From an uncultured Bacteroidales bacterium (GTDB lineage: Bacteria; Bacteroidota; Bacteroidia; Bacteroidales; FEN-979): a stretch of 64,000 nucleotides of DNA. Below are positions 44,094 to 52,573 of this stretch, in pieces; position 1 is the stretch's first letter; each line of letters starts with the position of its first letter. The notes under the pieces were generated by a model. It was not told where the DNA came from. It made no database searches and saw only the letters and a list, made by a program, of their open reading frames with translations. The stretch lies in the NCBI GenBank assembly GCA_903877385.1, contig CAIRDP010000061.1, positions 108,566 through 172,565 of the forward strand. Direction: 5' to 3'. The position numbers and the translations under genes are program-made.

Positions 44094-44804
44094 TTAAGCC
44101 GATATATTATACTTGCTGATCAGCTGGTTTAATCTTTTCTCATCGAGCAGGGCAATTTTGCTTCCATGATCCCTTCGCTCAATAAGTTTTTCTTTTTCAA
44201 AGTCGGATAACTGCCGAATAATAAGTTCTTCACTGGTGCCGGCTATGGCTGCTACATCTTTCCGGCTCATATAAACATCCAGTTCATCATATTGATTTAC
44301 CCCGAAACTTTTTTTCATGAAAAGCAGGGCTTCGGCCGTTTTTTCCCTCACGTTCATTTGCATCAGGTATTTCAGTCTTTTTTCGGCTATATCCAGTTCA
44401 CTTCCAAGATATGTTATAATGTGCATTGAAAGTTGGGAGATATTGCACACCTCCATGAAATCCTTACTCTCGAAAAAACATATACGTGAGTCTTCCAGTA
44501 CAACTGTGCTTGTAAGATATGATGTTCTGCCATACCCCCTGAAACAAAGTGATTCGCCTGCATGAACCAATCGAACAATCTGCTGTATCCCATTGATCCC
44601 GGAAGTAAATATTTTCGCTTTGCCTTTTTGGATAAAAAAAAGCCCGAGAATCGGGTTCCCTTCATGAATAATATATTCCCCTTGAATAAAATCCTTTTGT
44701 TCAACTTTCGAATCAAGTAAATTCTGGTCGATAGATGAACCATACTGCTTAAAGAAGCATGAATTATTCTGGCATTGATTGCAGGAAATCAGCTTTTGCC
44801 CCAT
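44094..44804 (-). CDS. Crp/Fnr-family regulator, FNR-like with N-terminal Cys cluster
   Basis: 236 residues. An N-terminal C8-x2-C11-x4-C16 motif (SCNQCQNNSCFF) resembles the Fe-S ligands of FNR. The cyclic-nucleotide-binding-like jelly roll spans residues 25-130 and lacks a convincing cAMP-binding phosphate cassette. A long dimer helix and a winged helix-turn-helix follow (DVAAIAGTSEELIIRQLSDF). The recognition helix has E-x3-R in the same spacing as FNR Glu209/Arg213, which read TTGAT half-sites. A perfect TTGAT-N4-ATCAA box lies 170 bases upstream. The protein is probably an O2- or redox-responsive regulator of anaerobic or microaerobic genes, with autoregulation likely (inference). It is monocistronic. 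Confidence 0.87.
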   Translation of the reverse strand: MGQKLISCNQCQNNSCFFKQYGSSIDQNLLDSKVEQKDFIQGEYIIHEGNPILGLFFIQKGKAKIFTSGINGIQQIVRLVHAGESLCFRGYGRTSYLTSTVVLEDSRICFFESKDFMEVCNISQLSMHIITYLGSELDIAEKRLKYLMQMNVREKTAEALLFMKKSFGVNQYDELDVYMSRKDVAAIAGTSEELIIRQLSDFEKEKLIERRDHGSKIALLDEKRLNQLISKYNISA

Positions 44805-44844
44805 AAATATCTGTTTACTTTAAGTACATCGTTCAGGGTTTATT

Positions 44845-44872
44845 CCCTTGATTAAATTTTGTTATGCAAGGG
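44845..44872. promoter_or_regulatory. CCCTTG/CAAGGG inverted repeat before the FNR-like gene
   Basis: Six-base perfect arms (44845-44850 and 44867-44872) separated by 16 bases, 40-68 bases upstream of the start codon at 44804, where an operator would overlap the promoter. The binding protein is unknown. Confidence 0.3.
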
Positions 44873-44973
44873 TAGAAAGATTTCAAACGGTACAGAAGCT
44901 TCACAGCTAGCGATATTCCCTGATTTAAAAGGTAATTTTACCCCGGGAAGGATGTGATAAATGCGCAATTCCA

Positions 44974-44987
44974 TTGATACATATCAA
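44974..44987. promoter_or_regulatory. FNR box, perfect consensus
   Basis: TTGATACATATCAA is an exact TTGAT-N4-ATCAA palindrome, the binding site of FNR-type regulators. It lies in the 44805-45055 spacer upstream of the FNR-like gene. It is flanked by two direct copies of AATGCGCA (44960-44967 and 44994-45001, 34 bases apart) and by AAGGATG/CATCCTT arms (44948-44954 and 45000-45006). Confidence 0.7.
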
Positions 44988-45055
44988 TGCCCTAATGCGC
45001 ATCCTTGATGCTTAAATGGAAACTAAAGAAATAGTGAAACTCCCCGGGGCTGAAG

Positions 45056-46246
45056 TTAAAGGATAAATGCCAGGAGAAGTCCTGCAGTCACCGCGCTTCC
45101 AATGATCCCCGCAATATTCGGTGCCATGGCATGGCTGATGAGATGGTTGGTCGAATCTTCCTTTTGTCCCATCTCGTGGGCAATACGGGCTGAATCGGGA
45201 ACGGCAGCCACACCGGCGGCTCCAATTAGCGGGTTAATCTGGTTTTCCTTTTTGAGGAAGAGGTTCATCACCTTGGCAAACATGATCCCTCCTGCAGTGG
45301 CGACCATGAACGACATTGCACCCAGCATGAAGATCAGTATGGATTCCCATTTCAGGAAGACATCCGCCTGGGTTGAGGCTCCCACGGTAATGCCGATAAG
45401 TATGACCACGATATCAATCAACACTGTTGAGACCGTTCCTGCAAGTTGTTTGGTGAGGCCCGATTCCTTTAAAATATTCCCGAAAAAGAACATGCCCAAA
45501 AGTGGCAGGGCGGCAGGTGCTACGAACGTGGTAAGAAGGAGAAACACCAGGGGAAAAGCGATCTTTTCATTCCTGCTTACCGTGCGCTGGGGTTTCATCC
45601 TGATGAGCCTTTCCTTCCTGGTCGTAAGTAATTTCATTATAGGTGGCTGGATTACCGGCACCAGGGCCATATACAGGTAGGCTGCAATTGCAACAGGACC
45701 AATCAATCCCTGTACTTTTGCAGCTTCAGGAAGGTTCCCCAGTCCGGCAGCAAGCTGGGAAGTGAGAAATATGGCCGTATTCCCGTCAGCTCCGCCGATG
45801 ATGGCAATTGAGGCCGAATGCGCAACAGGGAATCCCAGTATGATGGCTCCGAGAAAAGTCACAAGTATACCAACCTGTGCTGCAGCCCCAAGTATGATCA
45901 GCTTGGGATTTGCGATCATTGGTGAAAGGTCGACCATTGCGCCAAGACCGAGAAAGATAAGGGCCGGGTAGATACCCTTCAGCACACCAAAAAACAAATA
46001 GTGAAGTATGCTGCCTTCGGCATATATCCCCAGGGGATACGGAGTGCTGTGCATAAAAGGTATGTTGCCGATCACTATGCCGAGGGCAAGGGGGATAAGC
46101 AGTATGGGCTTCAGGTTGAATTTGATGGAAAGGACGATCAGGGCCAGCCCCACAAAGATCATGATGCCATTGTCCCAGTAAAGGTTTGAGAAACCTGTAT
46201 CGGCCCAGATGCCCTGAAACATATTGTTAATAAGGAGGAGTTTCAT
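45056..46246 (-). CDS. Sodium-translocating decarboxylase beta subunit (OadB/MmdB family)
   Basis: 396 residues, with about ten membrane helices. Family phrases include LGAAAQVGILVTFLGAIILG, HSASIAIIGGADGNTAIFL (the Asp-containing Na+ site region) and the C-terminal NIAGIIGSAVTAGLLL. It decarboxylates carboxybiotin and pumps Na+ outward. In the key region the usual DGP is DGN. It is the last gene of a four-gene operon (48654 to 45056), 12 bases after the biotin carrier gene. The substrate is set by the partner carboxyltransferase, here methylmalonyl-CoA type. Confidence 0.93.
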   Translation of the reverse strand: MKLLLINNMFQGIWADTGFSNLYWDNGIMIFVGLALIVLSIKFNLKPILLIPLALGIVIGNIPFMHSTPYPLGIYAEGSILHYLFFGVLKGIYPALIFLGLGAMVDLSPMIANPKLIILGAAAQVGILVTFLGAIILGFPVAHSASIAIIGGADGNTAIFLTSQLAAGLGNLPEAAKVQGLIGPVAIAAYLYMALVPVIQPPIMKLLTTRKERLIRMKPQRTVSRNEKIAFPLVFLLLTTFVAPAALPLLGMFFFGNILKESGLTKQLAGTVSTVLIDIVVILIGITVGASTQADVFLKWESILIFMLGAMSFMVATAGGIMFAKVMNLFLKKENQINPLIGAAGVAAVPDSARIAHEMGQKEDSTNHLISHAMAPNIAGIIGSAVTAGLLLAFIL

Positions 46247-46258
46247 ATCTGGTTGCCT

Positions 46259-46690
46259 TTATTCGATTTCCACTAAAGTATCATTCTGGGCAACGGTCTG
46301 TCCCGGTTTTACGTTGACTATCCTTACCGTGCCGTCTTTCTCGCTGAGGACATTGTTCTCCATTTTCATGGCTTCCATGGTAAGCAGTTTCTGCCCCATG
46401 GCAACTTTATCGCCCGGCTTGACCAGCACCGTAATGATGGTTCCGGGCAAAGGCGCCTTGATAGCCATATTGCTTGTCTGTGACTGTGTTTTCGGTATCC
46501 TTGCTTCCTTTGGGGATGGCTTCGGGGGTTCTGCACGGACGAGCGTCGGCGTTTTTGTGAGTTTAAGCTCACGCTGCACCTCTACATTGTAAAGCGTCCC
46601 GTTAACTTCCACATGGGCCGTATTTTCTTCAAATCCCAGGATGTCAACTTCGTAGTTGTTCCCGTTGATGGTAAAGCTGAATTTTTTCAT
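46259..46690 (-). CDS. Biotin carboxyl carrier protein of the decarboxylase
   Basis: 143 residues. The C-terminal lipoyl/biotinyl domain has EAMKMEN with the biotin-accepting Lys109, in a sandwich running from residue 76. An Ala/Pro/Lys linker (residues 50-73) joins it to an N-terminal domain that docks to the other subunits. The carrier moves the carboxyl group between the carboxyltransferase(s) and the membrane beta subunit. The gene sits 21 bases after the gamma-subunit gene. Confidence 0.93.
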   Translation of the reverse strand: MKKFSFTINGNNYEVDILGFEENTAHVEVNGTLYNVEVQRELKLTKTPTLVRAEPPKPSPKEARIPKTQSQTSNMAIKAPLPGTIITVLVKPGDKVAMGQKLLTMEAMKMENNVLSEKDGTVRIVNVKPGQTVAQNDTLVEIE

Positions 46691-46711
46691 ATTTTGTCTT
46701 ACCTCTTGTTT

Positions 46712-47083
46712 TTACCAGTATTTCATATTGTTCCAGATGTTGTAAAACTTGGAGCTCCAGGGTGAATAAGTGCGGGAGACTTTTTTTATGGTCATCACAT
46801 ATTTCTCCTGGTCATGCAGCTCTGAAAAGAAAAGATAAAGGGCGGCTGCAATGGCTGCATTTTCCTCTCCTGTCATAACCACTTTTACAGGAGCTGCCTT
46901 GGCCTGGGTGGTTTCTTTCTTCAGTTTCTTAGCCCTCATATAGTCGCGTACCGAATGAAAGCGTACCATGAAATAGGCCATGGCCGAGAGGGTGAGAAGT
47001 ACGATGCAATACCCAAGTATGCTGAGGATCAGGGTTTGGCTGCCGATCAGGCTTGGATTGAATGTTATGGATAGGGTTCTCAT
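46712..47083 (-). CDS. OadG-family gamma/delta subunit
   Basis: 123 residues with one N-terminal membrane helix (about residues 20-41) and a charged cytoplasmic tail, the usual plan of OadG/MmdD subunits that hold the peripheral carboxyltransferase on the beta subunit. The tail contains the AAIAAALYLFF segment common in Bacteroidota members. It lies 14 bases after the carboxyltransferase gene. Confidence 0.85.
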   Translation of the reverse strand: MRTLSITFNPSLIGSQTLILSILGYCIVLLTLSAMAYFMVRFHSVRDYMRAKKLKKETTQAKAAPVKVVMTGEENAAIAAALYLFFSELHDQEKYVMTIKKVSRTYSPWSSKFYNIWNNMKYW

Positions 47084-47097
47084 ATTCGGTATGATGA

Positions 47098-48654
47098 TTA
47101 CAGGGGAATATTGCTGTGTTTTTTGGGAGGCAAGCTGTCTTTCTTGGTTTGCAGGGTTTGCAGTGCCCTGATGATCCTGAACCTGGTGTTCCTGGGTTCG
47201 ATCACATCGTCAATATAGCCGTACCGGGCAGCATCGTAAGGATTTGCAAACTTGTTTTTATATTCCAGTTCTTTATCATTCATGTATTTCACTTTCTCAC
47301 GGGGATCGGTGATCTCGCCTATCTTCTTGCCTTCAAGTATTTCAATAGCGCCTTTGGGACCCATTACGGCAATTTCAGCGCTGGGCCATGCATAATTAAT
47401 ATCGGCCCTCAGTTGCTTGCAACCCATAACGTCATGGGCGCCCCCATATGATTTCCTGAGTGTTATAGTGATCTTGGGAACCGTAGCTTCACCATAGGCA
47501 AAAAGGAGTTTGGCCCCGTGAATGATAATGCCCCCGTATTCCTGGAGGCTGCCGGGAAGGAAGCCTGGTACATCAACCAGGGTGATTATTGGGATGTTGA
47601 AAGCATCGCAAAACCTAACAAATCTTGCAGCTTTGCGCGAAGCTTCTATGTCCAGGACGCCGGCCAGGTAGTTTGGCTGGTTGGCGACAATTCCGCAGGA
47701 GATGCCGTTGAACCTGGCAAAACCCACAACTATATTTTTTGCATAATGCTGATGGACCTCCATGAACTCATGATCGTCGACCACCAGGTAAATCACATCC
47801 TTTACATCGTATGGCTGGTTTGTGTTTGCCGGGATGATCTCGTTGAGGGCGTCCTCAATTCGGTCAATGGGGTCAAGGCATTCGGTCTGGGGAGCATCTT
47901 CAAGGTTGTTCTGGGGAAGGTAGGAGAGGAGCTTCCTGATCATCAGCAGTCCTTCATCTTCATTCACAACCCTGAAATGGGCCACACCCGACTTGGTCGA
48001 ATGCACTGTTGCACCACCGAGATCTTCGGTGGTGATATCTTCACCAGTCACGGTCTTGGTTACCTTTGGGCCGGTAACGAACATATAACTGGTTTTTTCG
48101 CTCATGATCACAAAATCGGTGAGGGCGGGAGAGTAGACTGCTCCTCCTGCACAGGGGCCGAAAATGGCCGAGATCTGGGGGACGACTCCCGAAGCAGCTA
48201 TGTTGCGCATGAAAATCTCGGCATAGCCTGCCAGGCTGTTTACGCCTTCCTGGATACGGGCACCCCCGCTGTCGTTAATGCCGATCACAGGCGCCCCAAC
48301 CTTTACGGCCTGGTCCATGATCTTGCATATTTTACGGGCAAATGTCTCTGAAAGGGAACCTCCGAATACTGTGAAATCCTGCGCAAATACGAACACTACC
48401 CTCCCGTCGATGGTACCCCGACCGGTTACCACACCGTCGCCCATGTAATGCTCATTCTCAAGTCCGAAATCGGTGCAACGATGCGTTACAAACATGTCGT
48501 ATTCCTCAAAACTGCCTTCATCAAGAACTTTTTCAATCCTTTCCCTGGCAGTGAATTTGCCCTTTTTATGCTGGGATTTTACACGGTCTTCACCGCCCCC
48601 TTTCCTGGCTTCCTCCCGCTTGTTTAGAAGCTCCTCAATTTGATTTTGTTTCAT
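47098..48654 (-). CDS. mmdA: Methylmalonyl-CoA decarboxylase alpha / acyl-CoA carboxyltransferase
   Basis: 518 residues from the ATG at 48654 (a TTG at 48663 is in frame but less likely). Two crotonase-fold halves of the carboxyltransferase family are present: [32 protein letters not shown] and [12 protein letters not shown] in the N-half, and [23 protein letters not shown] region and GGAHDVMG in the C-half. It transfers the carboxyl of (S)-methylmalonyl-CoA to biotin, yielding propionyl-CoA. First gene of the operon; divergent from the 48850 gene across a 195-base spacer. Alternatives are the beta subunit of propionyl-CoA carboxylase; the OadB/OadG neighbours favour decarboxylase. Confidence 0.92.
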   Translation of the reverse strand: MKQNQIEELLNKREEARKGGGEDRVKSQHKKGKFTARERIEKVLDEGSFEEYDMFVTHRCTDFGLENEHYMGDGVVTGRGTIDGRVVFVFAQDFTVFGGSLSETFARKICKIMDQAVKVGAPVIGINDSGGARIQEGVNSLAGYAEIFMRNIAASGVVPQISAIFGPCAGGAVYSPALTDFVIMSEKTSYMFVTGPKVTKTVTGEDITTEDLGGATVHSTKSGVAHFRVVNEDEGLLMIRKLLSYLPQNNLEDAPQTECLDPIDRIEDALNEIIPANTNQPYDVKDVIYLVVDDHEFMEVHQHYAKNIVVGFARFNGISCGIVANQPNYLAGVLDIEASRKAARFVRFCDAFNIPIITLVDVPGFLPGSLQEYGGIIIHGAKLLFAYGEATVPKITITLRKSYGGAHDVMGCKQLRADINYAWPSAEIAVMGPKGAIEILEGKKIGEITDPREKVKYMNDKELEYKNKFANPYDAARYGYIDDVIEPRNTRFRIIRALQTLQTKKDSLPPKKHSNIPL

Positions 48655-48799
48655 AATTAACAATGTGAATTAATTAACAACGCTTAAAGCCTGCAAGTTA
48701 GTCGAAATTTTGTTTCTTTTTATTAGTCAGTGCTTAAAATTCAAAAAAAATATTCCCCGAAATTTACTTAAAGCTAAAAAGACCAATTATTTAAATGCT

Positions 48800-48807
48800 T
48801 AACTTTG
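48800..48807 (+). promoter_or_regulatory. Possible -7 box of the pyruvate/oxaloacetate carboxyltransferase gene
   Basis: TAACTTTG fits TAnnTTTG 42 bases before the ATG at 48850; no TTG lies at the expected -33 distance. Confidence 0.35.
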
Positions 48808-48849
48808 CATTTGTTATTTAATTAACAACAATTTTAACAACCCTGAAGC

Positions 48850-50586
48850 ATGTCTCGCCGAAAACTACTGATAAGGGATCTCACCCTCCGCGACGGACAA
48901 CAGTCCCTGTTTGCAACCCGTATGACCCAGGAGCAGGTCGACCGCGTGCTCCCCTTTTATAAAGACGCCGGGTTTTATGCCATGGAAGTATGGGGCGGCG
49001 CCGTCCCCGACAGCATCATGCGCTACCTCCATGAAAATCCCTGGGCCAGGCTTGAAAAGATTAAAAAATCCATAGGCGGGGTTTCCAAACTCACTGCCCT
49101 TTCAAGAGGCCGCAACCTCTTCGGTTACAACCCCTATCCCGATGAAGTGATAGAAGGGTTTAACCGGAATGCTGTAAAATCGGGCATAGGGATCATGAGA
49201 ATTTTCGATGCACTGAATGATGTCGATAATATGAAATCGACCATCAGATATGTAAAGGAAAGCGGTGGGATGGCCGACTGCGCCATAAGTTTCACTGTGG
49301 ATCCCAAATTCAGTACAAGGCAAAGACTGAGATCGCTTATCCATCTTAAGGCATTGCCGCACGATATTTTCACAGTGGATTACTTCATGGAAAAAGCCAG
49401 GCAGCTTGAAGCCCTTGGAGCCGATATGATCAGCATCAAGGATATGGCTGGGCTAATACCTCCATTACAATCTGGAGAGATGATCCGCAGGATGAAATCA
49501 GAACTGCGTGTCCCTATTGATTTTCACACCCATTGTACTCCAGGTTATGGGCTTGCTTCAGTACTTATGGCCATTATAAACGGGGTGGATGTCGTGGATA
49601 CCAGTATCTGGCATTTTGCCGGCGGACCGGCTGCTCCTGCTTTTGAACTGATCCAGGTCTTCTGCGATAAACTCGGGATAGATACCGGGGTCAACAGGCA
49701 GGCTGTGAAAAAAATCGACAATGAACTTAAAGAGATCAGGGCCGAACTGAAAGAATTTGACACAACCGCCTTCCCGAAAGAATTTGACATTACAAACTAC
49801 AAACTCCCCAGGGAGATCAACCGGCTCTTTGTACAGGCCATTTACCTTGCCAAACATGATAAGGAGCCTGAACTCCTCCAGGTTTGCCAGGAAATAGAAA
49901 AACAATTCGGTTTTCCTGAACCCGATGAGGAAGTTAAAAGAGCCGAAATCCCGGGCGGAATGTATACCAACATGCTTGCCCAGCTGAAACAGCTGAAACT
50001 CGACCACCTTTTACCCCGCGTGCTTGAGCTGGTTCCATTGGTACGTATCAAATCGGGCTGCCCTCCCCTGGTAACCCCAACTTCGCAGATCGTAGGCGTT
50101 CAGGCCGTCAACTGCGTGATCGATGAGAACAAAGGACAGGCCTTTTTTACGACCAAATCCATACAGTTTGTAAACCTGGTTAAAGGCCTTTATGGCAGGA
50201 CCCCCATTCCAGTAGACCCTGATTTCAGGGAACTTCTCACCGGGGTAAGGGAAGAGACGCCTTACGATACAAGGAATTATAAAAAGCAGGAAAATACTGT
50301 TTTTGAAGAATACGGCGGACTGCGATTGGCGGAAAATGAAAAGGATGAATTGCTGCTTGAGCTGTTCCCGACTGTTGCCCGCGAGTTCCTGCAGAACTGC
50401 GTGGAGGATAATTACACTACCAATATCTGGGCTATAGAGGAGGAGAAGCGCCGCAAAGCCCGCGAGGCCCGTGAAGCCTATGAACGGCTGAGCCCCGAAG
50501 AAAAGCAGAAACGCCTCATGGAAGGCTTGTACCACTGGTACGACGTTGAGGGAGCTGAAGAAGAAGAAGCCCTGGGAAGATCATAG
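48850..50586 (+). CDS. Oxaloacetate/pyruvate carboxyltransferase (OadA / transcarboxylase 5S type), no biotin domain
   Basis: 578 residues. The TIM-barrel carboxyltransferase starts with DLTLRDGQQSLFATRM (metal Asp) and continues with SIKDMAGLIPP (the Lys that is carbamylated in the family) and DFHTHCTPGYG (two metal-binding His). A PYC/OadA tail follows. The C-terminal biotinyl domain found in pyruvate carboxylase B and OadA is missing: there is no EAMKM, and the protein ends in a charged helix. It therefore needs a separate biotin carrier, most likely the one at 46259. It transfers carboxyl between oxaloacetate/pyruvate and biotin. Divergent from the mmdA operon. Confidence 0.9.
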   Translation: MSRRKLLIRDLTLRDGQQSLFATRMTQEQVDRVLPFYKDAGFYAMEVWGGAVPDSIMRYLHENPWARLEKIKKSIGGVSKLTALSRGRNLFGYNPYPDEVIEGFNRNAVKSGIGIMRIFDALNDVDNMKSTIRYVKESGGMADCAISFTVDPKFSTRQRLRSLIHLKALPHDIFTVDYFMEKARQLEALGADMISIKDMAGLIPPLQSGEMIRRMKSELRVPIDFHTHCTPGYGLASVLMAIINGVDVVDTSIWHFAGGPAAPAFELIQVFCDKLGIDTGVNRQAVKKIDNELKEIRAELKEFDTTAFPKEFDITNYKLPREINRLFVQAIYLAKHDKEPELLQVCQEIEKQFGFPEPDEEVKRAEIPGGMYTNMLAQLKQLKLDHLLPRVLELVPLVRIKSGCPPLVTPTSQIVGVQAVNCVIDENKGQAFFTTKSIQFVNLVKGLYGRTPIPVDPDFRELLTGVREETPYDTRNYKKQENTVFEEYGGLRLAENEKDELLLELFPTVAREFLQNCVEDNYTTNIWAIEEEKRRKAREAREAYERLSPEEKQKRLMEGLYHWYDVEGAEEEEALGRS

Positions 50587-50618
50587 GGATGTACAATGTA
50601 CCATGTACAATGTACAAA
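50586..50618. repeat. TACAATG-type heptamer repeat, short array
   Basis: GATGTACAATGTACCATGTACAATGTACAAAT region, four units of the family found at 30865-30912, also between convergent genes. Confidence 0.6.
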
Positions 50619-50643
50619 TTCTGAATTATTTCAGATCTGAAGT

Positions 50644-50681
50644 TTCGCTACCTCGCTACTTCGCTACCTCGCTATTTCTTC
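50644..50681. repeat. CGCTACCT-type octamer tandem repeat
   Basis: Four units in a row (cgctacct, cgctactt, cgctacct, cgctattt) at the 3' end of the lipoprotein gene and just before it. A TTTCGCTATT copy lies before the homogentisate dioxygenase gene (57288-57298) and related units are inside hypB. Confidence 0.6.
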
Positions 50682-51478
50682 GTAAGGCTTAACTGGTAAT
50701 ACTGCCAGGAAGAATACACTGCTTTTATAGTCACTGTGGCAGAGGTGTCGACTACGAATTCGCTTAACCCGATTGGATGCAGGGGTGTGGCCCAGTCATA
50801 GGTATATCCTAACCTTGTCCATGGAAAAGCTGTGGTTGTCGTGGTGTCGTACTTGTTTTTGATCTCATTATTGAACCAGTCACGGTACCCCTGGCTTACC
50901 CAGGAAGGGAAATACAGTTCTGCTTCGTGGTCGGTTATTTCAGGGTCAGGCGCGGGACGGAACAGGTTTTCGGGGTAAACCCAGTATTCGACAAAGAAAT
51001 TGTTCTTCGTATCGGGAGGCATCCCCAAAACCTGTGCAATCCTGAGGTGCAGGGCCGAACTGTCGGTGAACGGATTCTTTTTCAAAAAATCAAGCATCTC
51101 GGGGCAACTGGTGATCCATGACATATATGCCTGGACGTTACTGGTTTTAATGGTCTTTCCAACAGGCCAATACGTTGTCGAGGACTGTTTCATCCAGGAA
51201 ACAACCAGCAAACGCGGCCTTCCCACCGAATCTTTGGACCATACCAGGTTTCCCTGTCCGGCACTGCTGTCGGCATAATATACAATAGCGATAAGGCTCC
51301 TGTATATCTCCCAGGGTTCGGCATACTTAGCATCCATCACCGCCATGTTATATTGTTTTTTCAGGGACGCCATATCAGGTCCGGCAGGGGTGTAAATGGT
51401 ATTGTCGCTCTTTTTGCAGGCTGAAACCAGGATCAGTGTTGCGAACAGAATACACGAGTAAACCGTAAATCTTTTCAT
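50672..51478 (-). CDS. Predicted lipoprotein of unknown function
   Basis: 268 residues from the ATG at 51478, chosen because it directly gives a lipoprotein signal (MKRFTVYSCILFATLILVSAC); the frame is open further upstream to 51577 but those codons overlap the end of the next gene. The mature part has an acidic-aromatic composition with several Trp and Pro (for example AEPWEIYRSLIAIVYYADSSAG and FFVEYWVYPENLFRP). No known family recognised. It lies 22 bases after the ene-reductase gene on the same strand. Confidence 0.7.
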   Translation of the reverse strand: MKRFTVYSCILFATLILVSACKKSDNTIYTPAGPDMASLKKQYNMAVMDAKYAEPWEIYRSLIAIVYYADSSAGQGNLVWSKDSVGRPRLLVVSWMKQSSTTYWPVGKTIKTSNVQAYMSWITSCPEMLDFLKKNPFTDSSALHLRIAQVLGMPPDTKNNFFVEYWVYPENLFRPAPDPEITDHEAELYFPSWVSQGYRDWFNNEIKNKYDTTTTTAFPWTRLGYTYDWATPLHPIGLSEFVVDTSATVTIKAVYSSWQYYQLSLTKK

Positions 51479-51500
51479 AATTGACCATTTATTGAGTATG

Positions 51501-52568
51501 TTATTTCTTCTTTGCCCTAAGGTACTGGTTTGGCCATGCAGGCTCAGCGCCCAGTTCAGAAGCCGCATGTAATGCAAAATATGGATCGCGCAGGAACTCC
51601 CGGCCCATCAGGATCATGTCGGCCCTGCCGTTTTCCAGAATTTCTTCTGCCTGGGCAGCAGTGGTGATCAGACCGACTGCGCCTGTAAGGATACCGCTTT
51701 CTTTCTTTATAGTTTCGGCAAACTTCACCTGGTACCCGGGTTCCAGGGTGATCTTCACCCCTGCAACATTACCTCCACTGGAGCAATCTATAAGATCGAC
51801 CCCAAGCTCTTTCAGGATCTTTGCAAGGGCAACGGATTCCCCGAGGTTCCACCCTCCATCCACCCAATCGGTTGCCGAGATGCGCACAAATAAGAGACAA
51901 CTTTCCGGAATATTCTGCCTTATCCCTCCCGTGATTTCAAGGAGCAAACGGATTCGGTTTTCGAAAGATCCTCCGTACTCGTCCGTCCTGTGATTACTTG
52001 CGGGCGAAAGGAACTGGTGCAGGAGATAGCCATGGGCAGCATGTAATTCCACGACCTGGTACCCGGCCTGTATTGCCCTTTTCGCTGCCGATATGAAATT
52101 ATTTTTCACCTTGATTATGCCTTCTGCTGTAAGAGCCTCAGGAATGGCATTATCTGCTGTAAAGGCAAGGGTGCTGGGGGCATAGGTTTGCCAGCCTCCA
52201 TCTTCAGGGCCAAGCAGCTTTTCTCCCAGCCAGGGTGCCGCATGGCTTGCCTTACGCCCTGCATGCCCAAGCTGAACGCCGGGCAATGATCCCTGGCTCC
52301 GGATAAAACCTGTGATGGTCTTCAGGTAGGAAATATGCTCGTCCTTCCACAGGCCAAGATCATTGATCGAGATCCTACCTTCGGGACATACAGCCGTTGC
52401 TTCGGCTATTATTATTCCTGCGCCTCCCACAGCCCTGCTACCCAGATGCACCAGGTGCCATTCGTTGGCAAATCCGTCAGTGCCGGAATACTGGCACATG
52501 GGAGAAACCATGACGCGGTTCCTGATTTCAATACCTCTGATATTGATTTTACTGAAAAGAAAACTCAT
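51501..52568 (-). CDS. YqjM-like NADPH dehydrogenase / ene-reductase (Old Yellow Enzyme)
   Basis: 355 residues, an FMN TIM barrel. PMCQYSGTDG places a Cys at residue 25, the redox-tuning Cys26 of YqjM (thermophilic-like OYEs). The substrate pair is in ELHAAHGYLLHQFLSP (His-x-x-His), unlike the His/Asn of the enzyme at 16349. ILMGREFLRDPYFAL binds phosphate near the end. It reduces activated C=C bonds. The gene begins 5 bases after the T9SS protein stop, so 54010-50672 may be one transcript. Confidence 0.92.
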   Translation of the reverse strand: MSFLFSKINIRGIEIRNRVMVSPMCQYSGTDGFANEWHLVHLGSRAVGGAGIIIAEATAVCPEGRISINDLGLWKDEHISYLKTITGFIRSQGSLPGVQLGHAGRKASHAAPWLGEKLLGPEDGGWQTYAPSTLAFTADNAIPEALTAEGIIKVKNNFISAAKRAIQAGYQVVELHAAHGYLLHQFLSPASNHRTDEYGGSFENRIRLLLEITGGIRQNIPESCLLFVRISATDWVDGGWNLGESVALAKILKELGVDLIDCSSGGNVAGVKITLEPGYQVKFAETIKKESGILTGAVGLITTAAQAEEILENGRADMILMGREFLRDPYFALHAASELGAEPAWPNQYLRAKKK

Positions 52569-52573
52569 ACATT

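Noticed and set aside
47518-48351. 277-codon plus-strand frame opposite the methylmalonyl-CoA carboxyltransferase
   Set aside because: The minus-strand gene has all family motifs; the antisense frame is long only because of codon bias.
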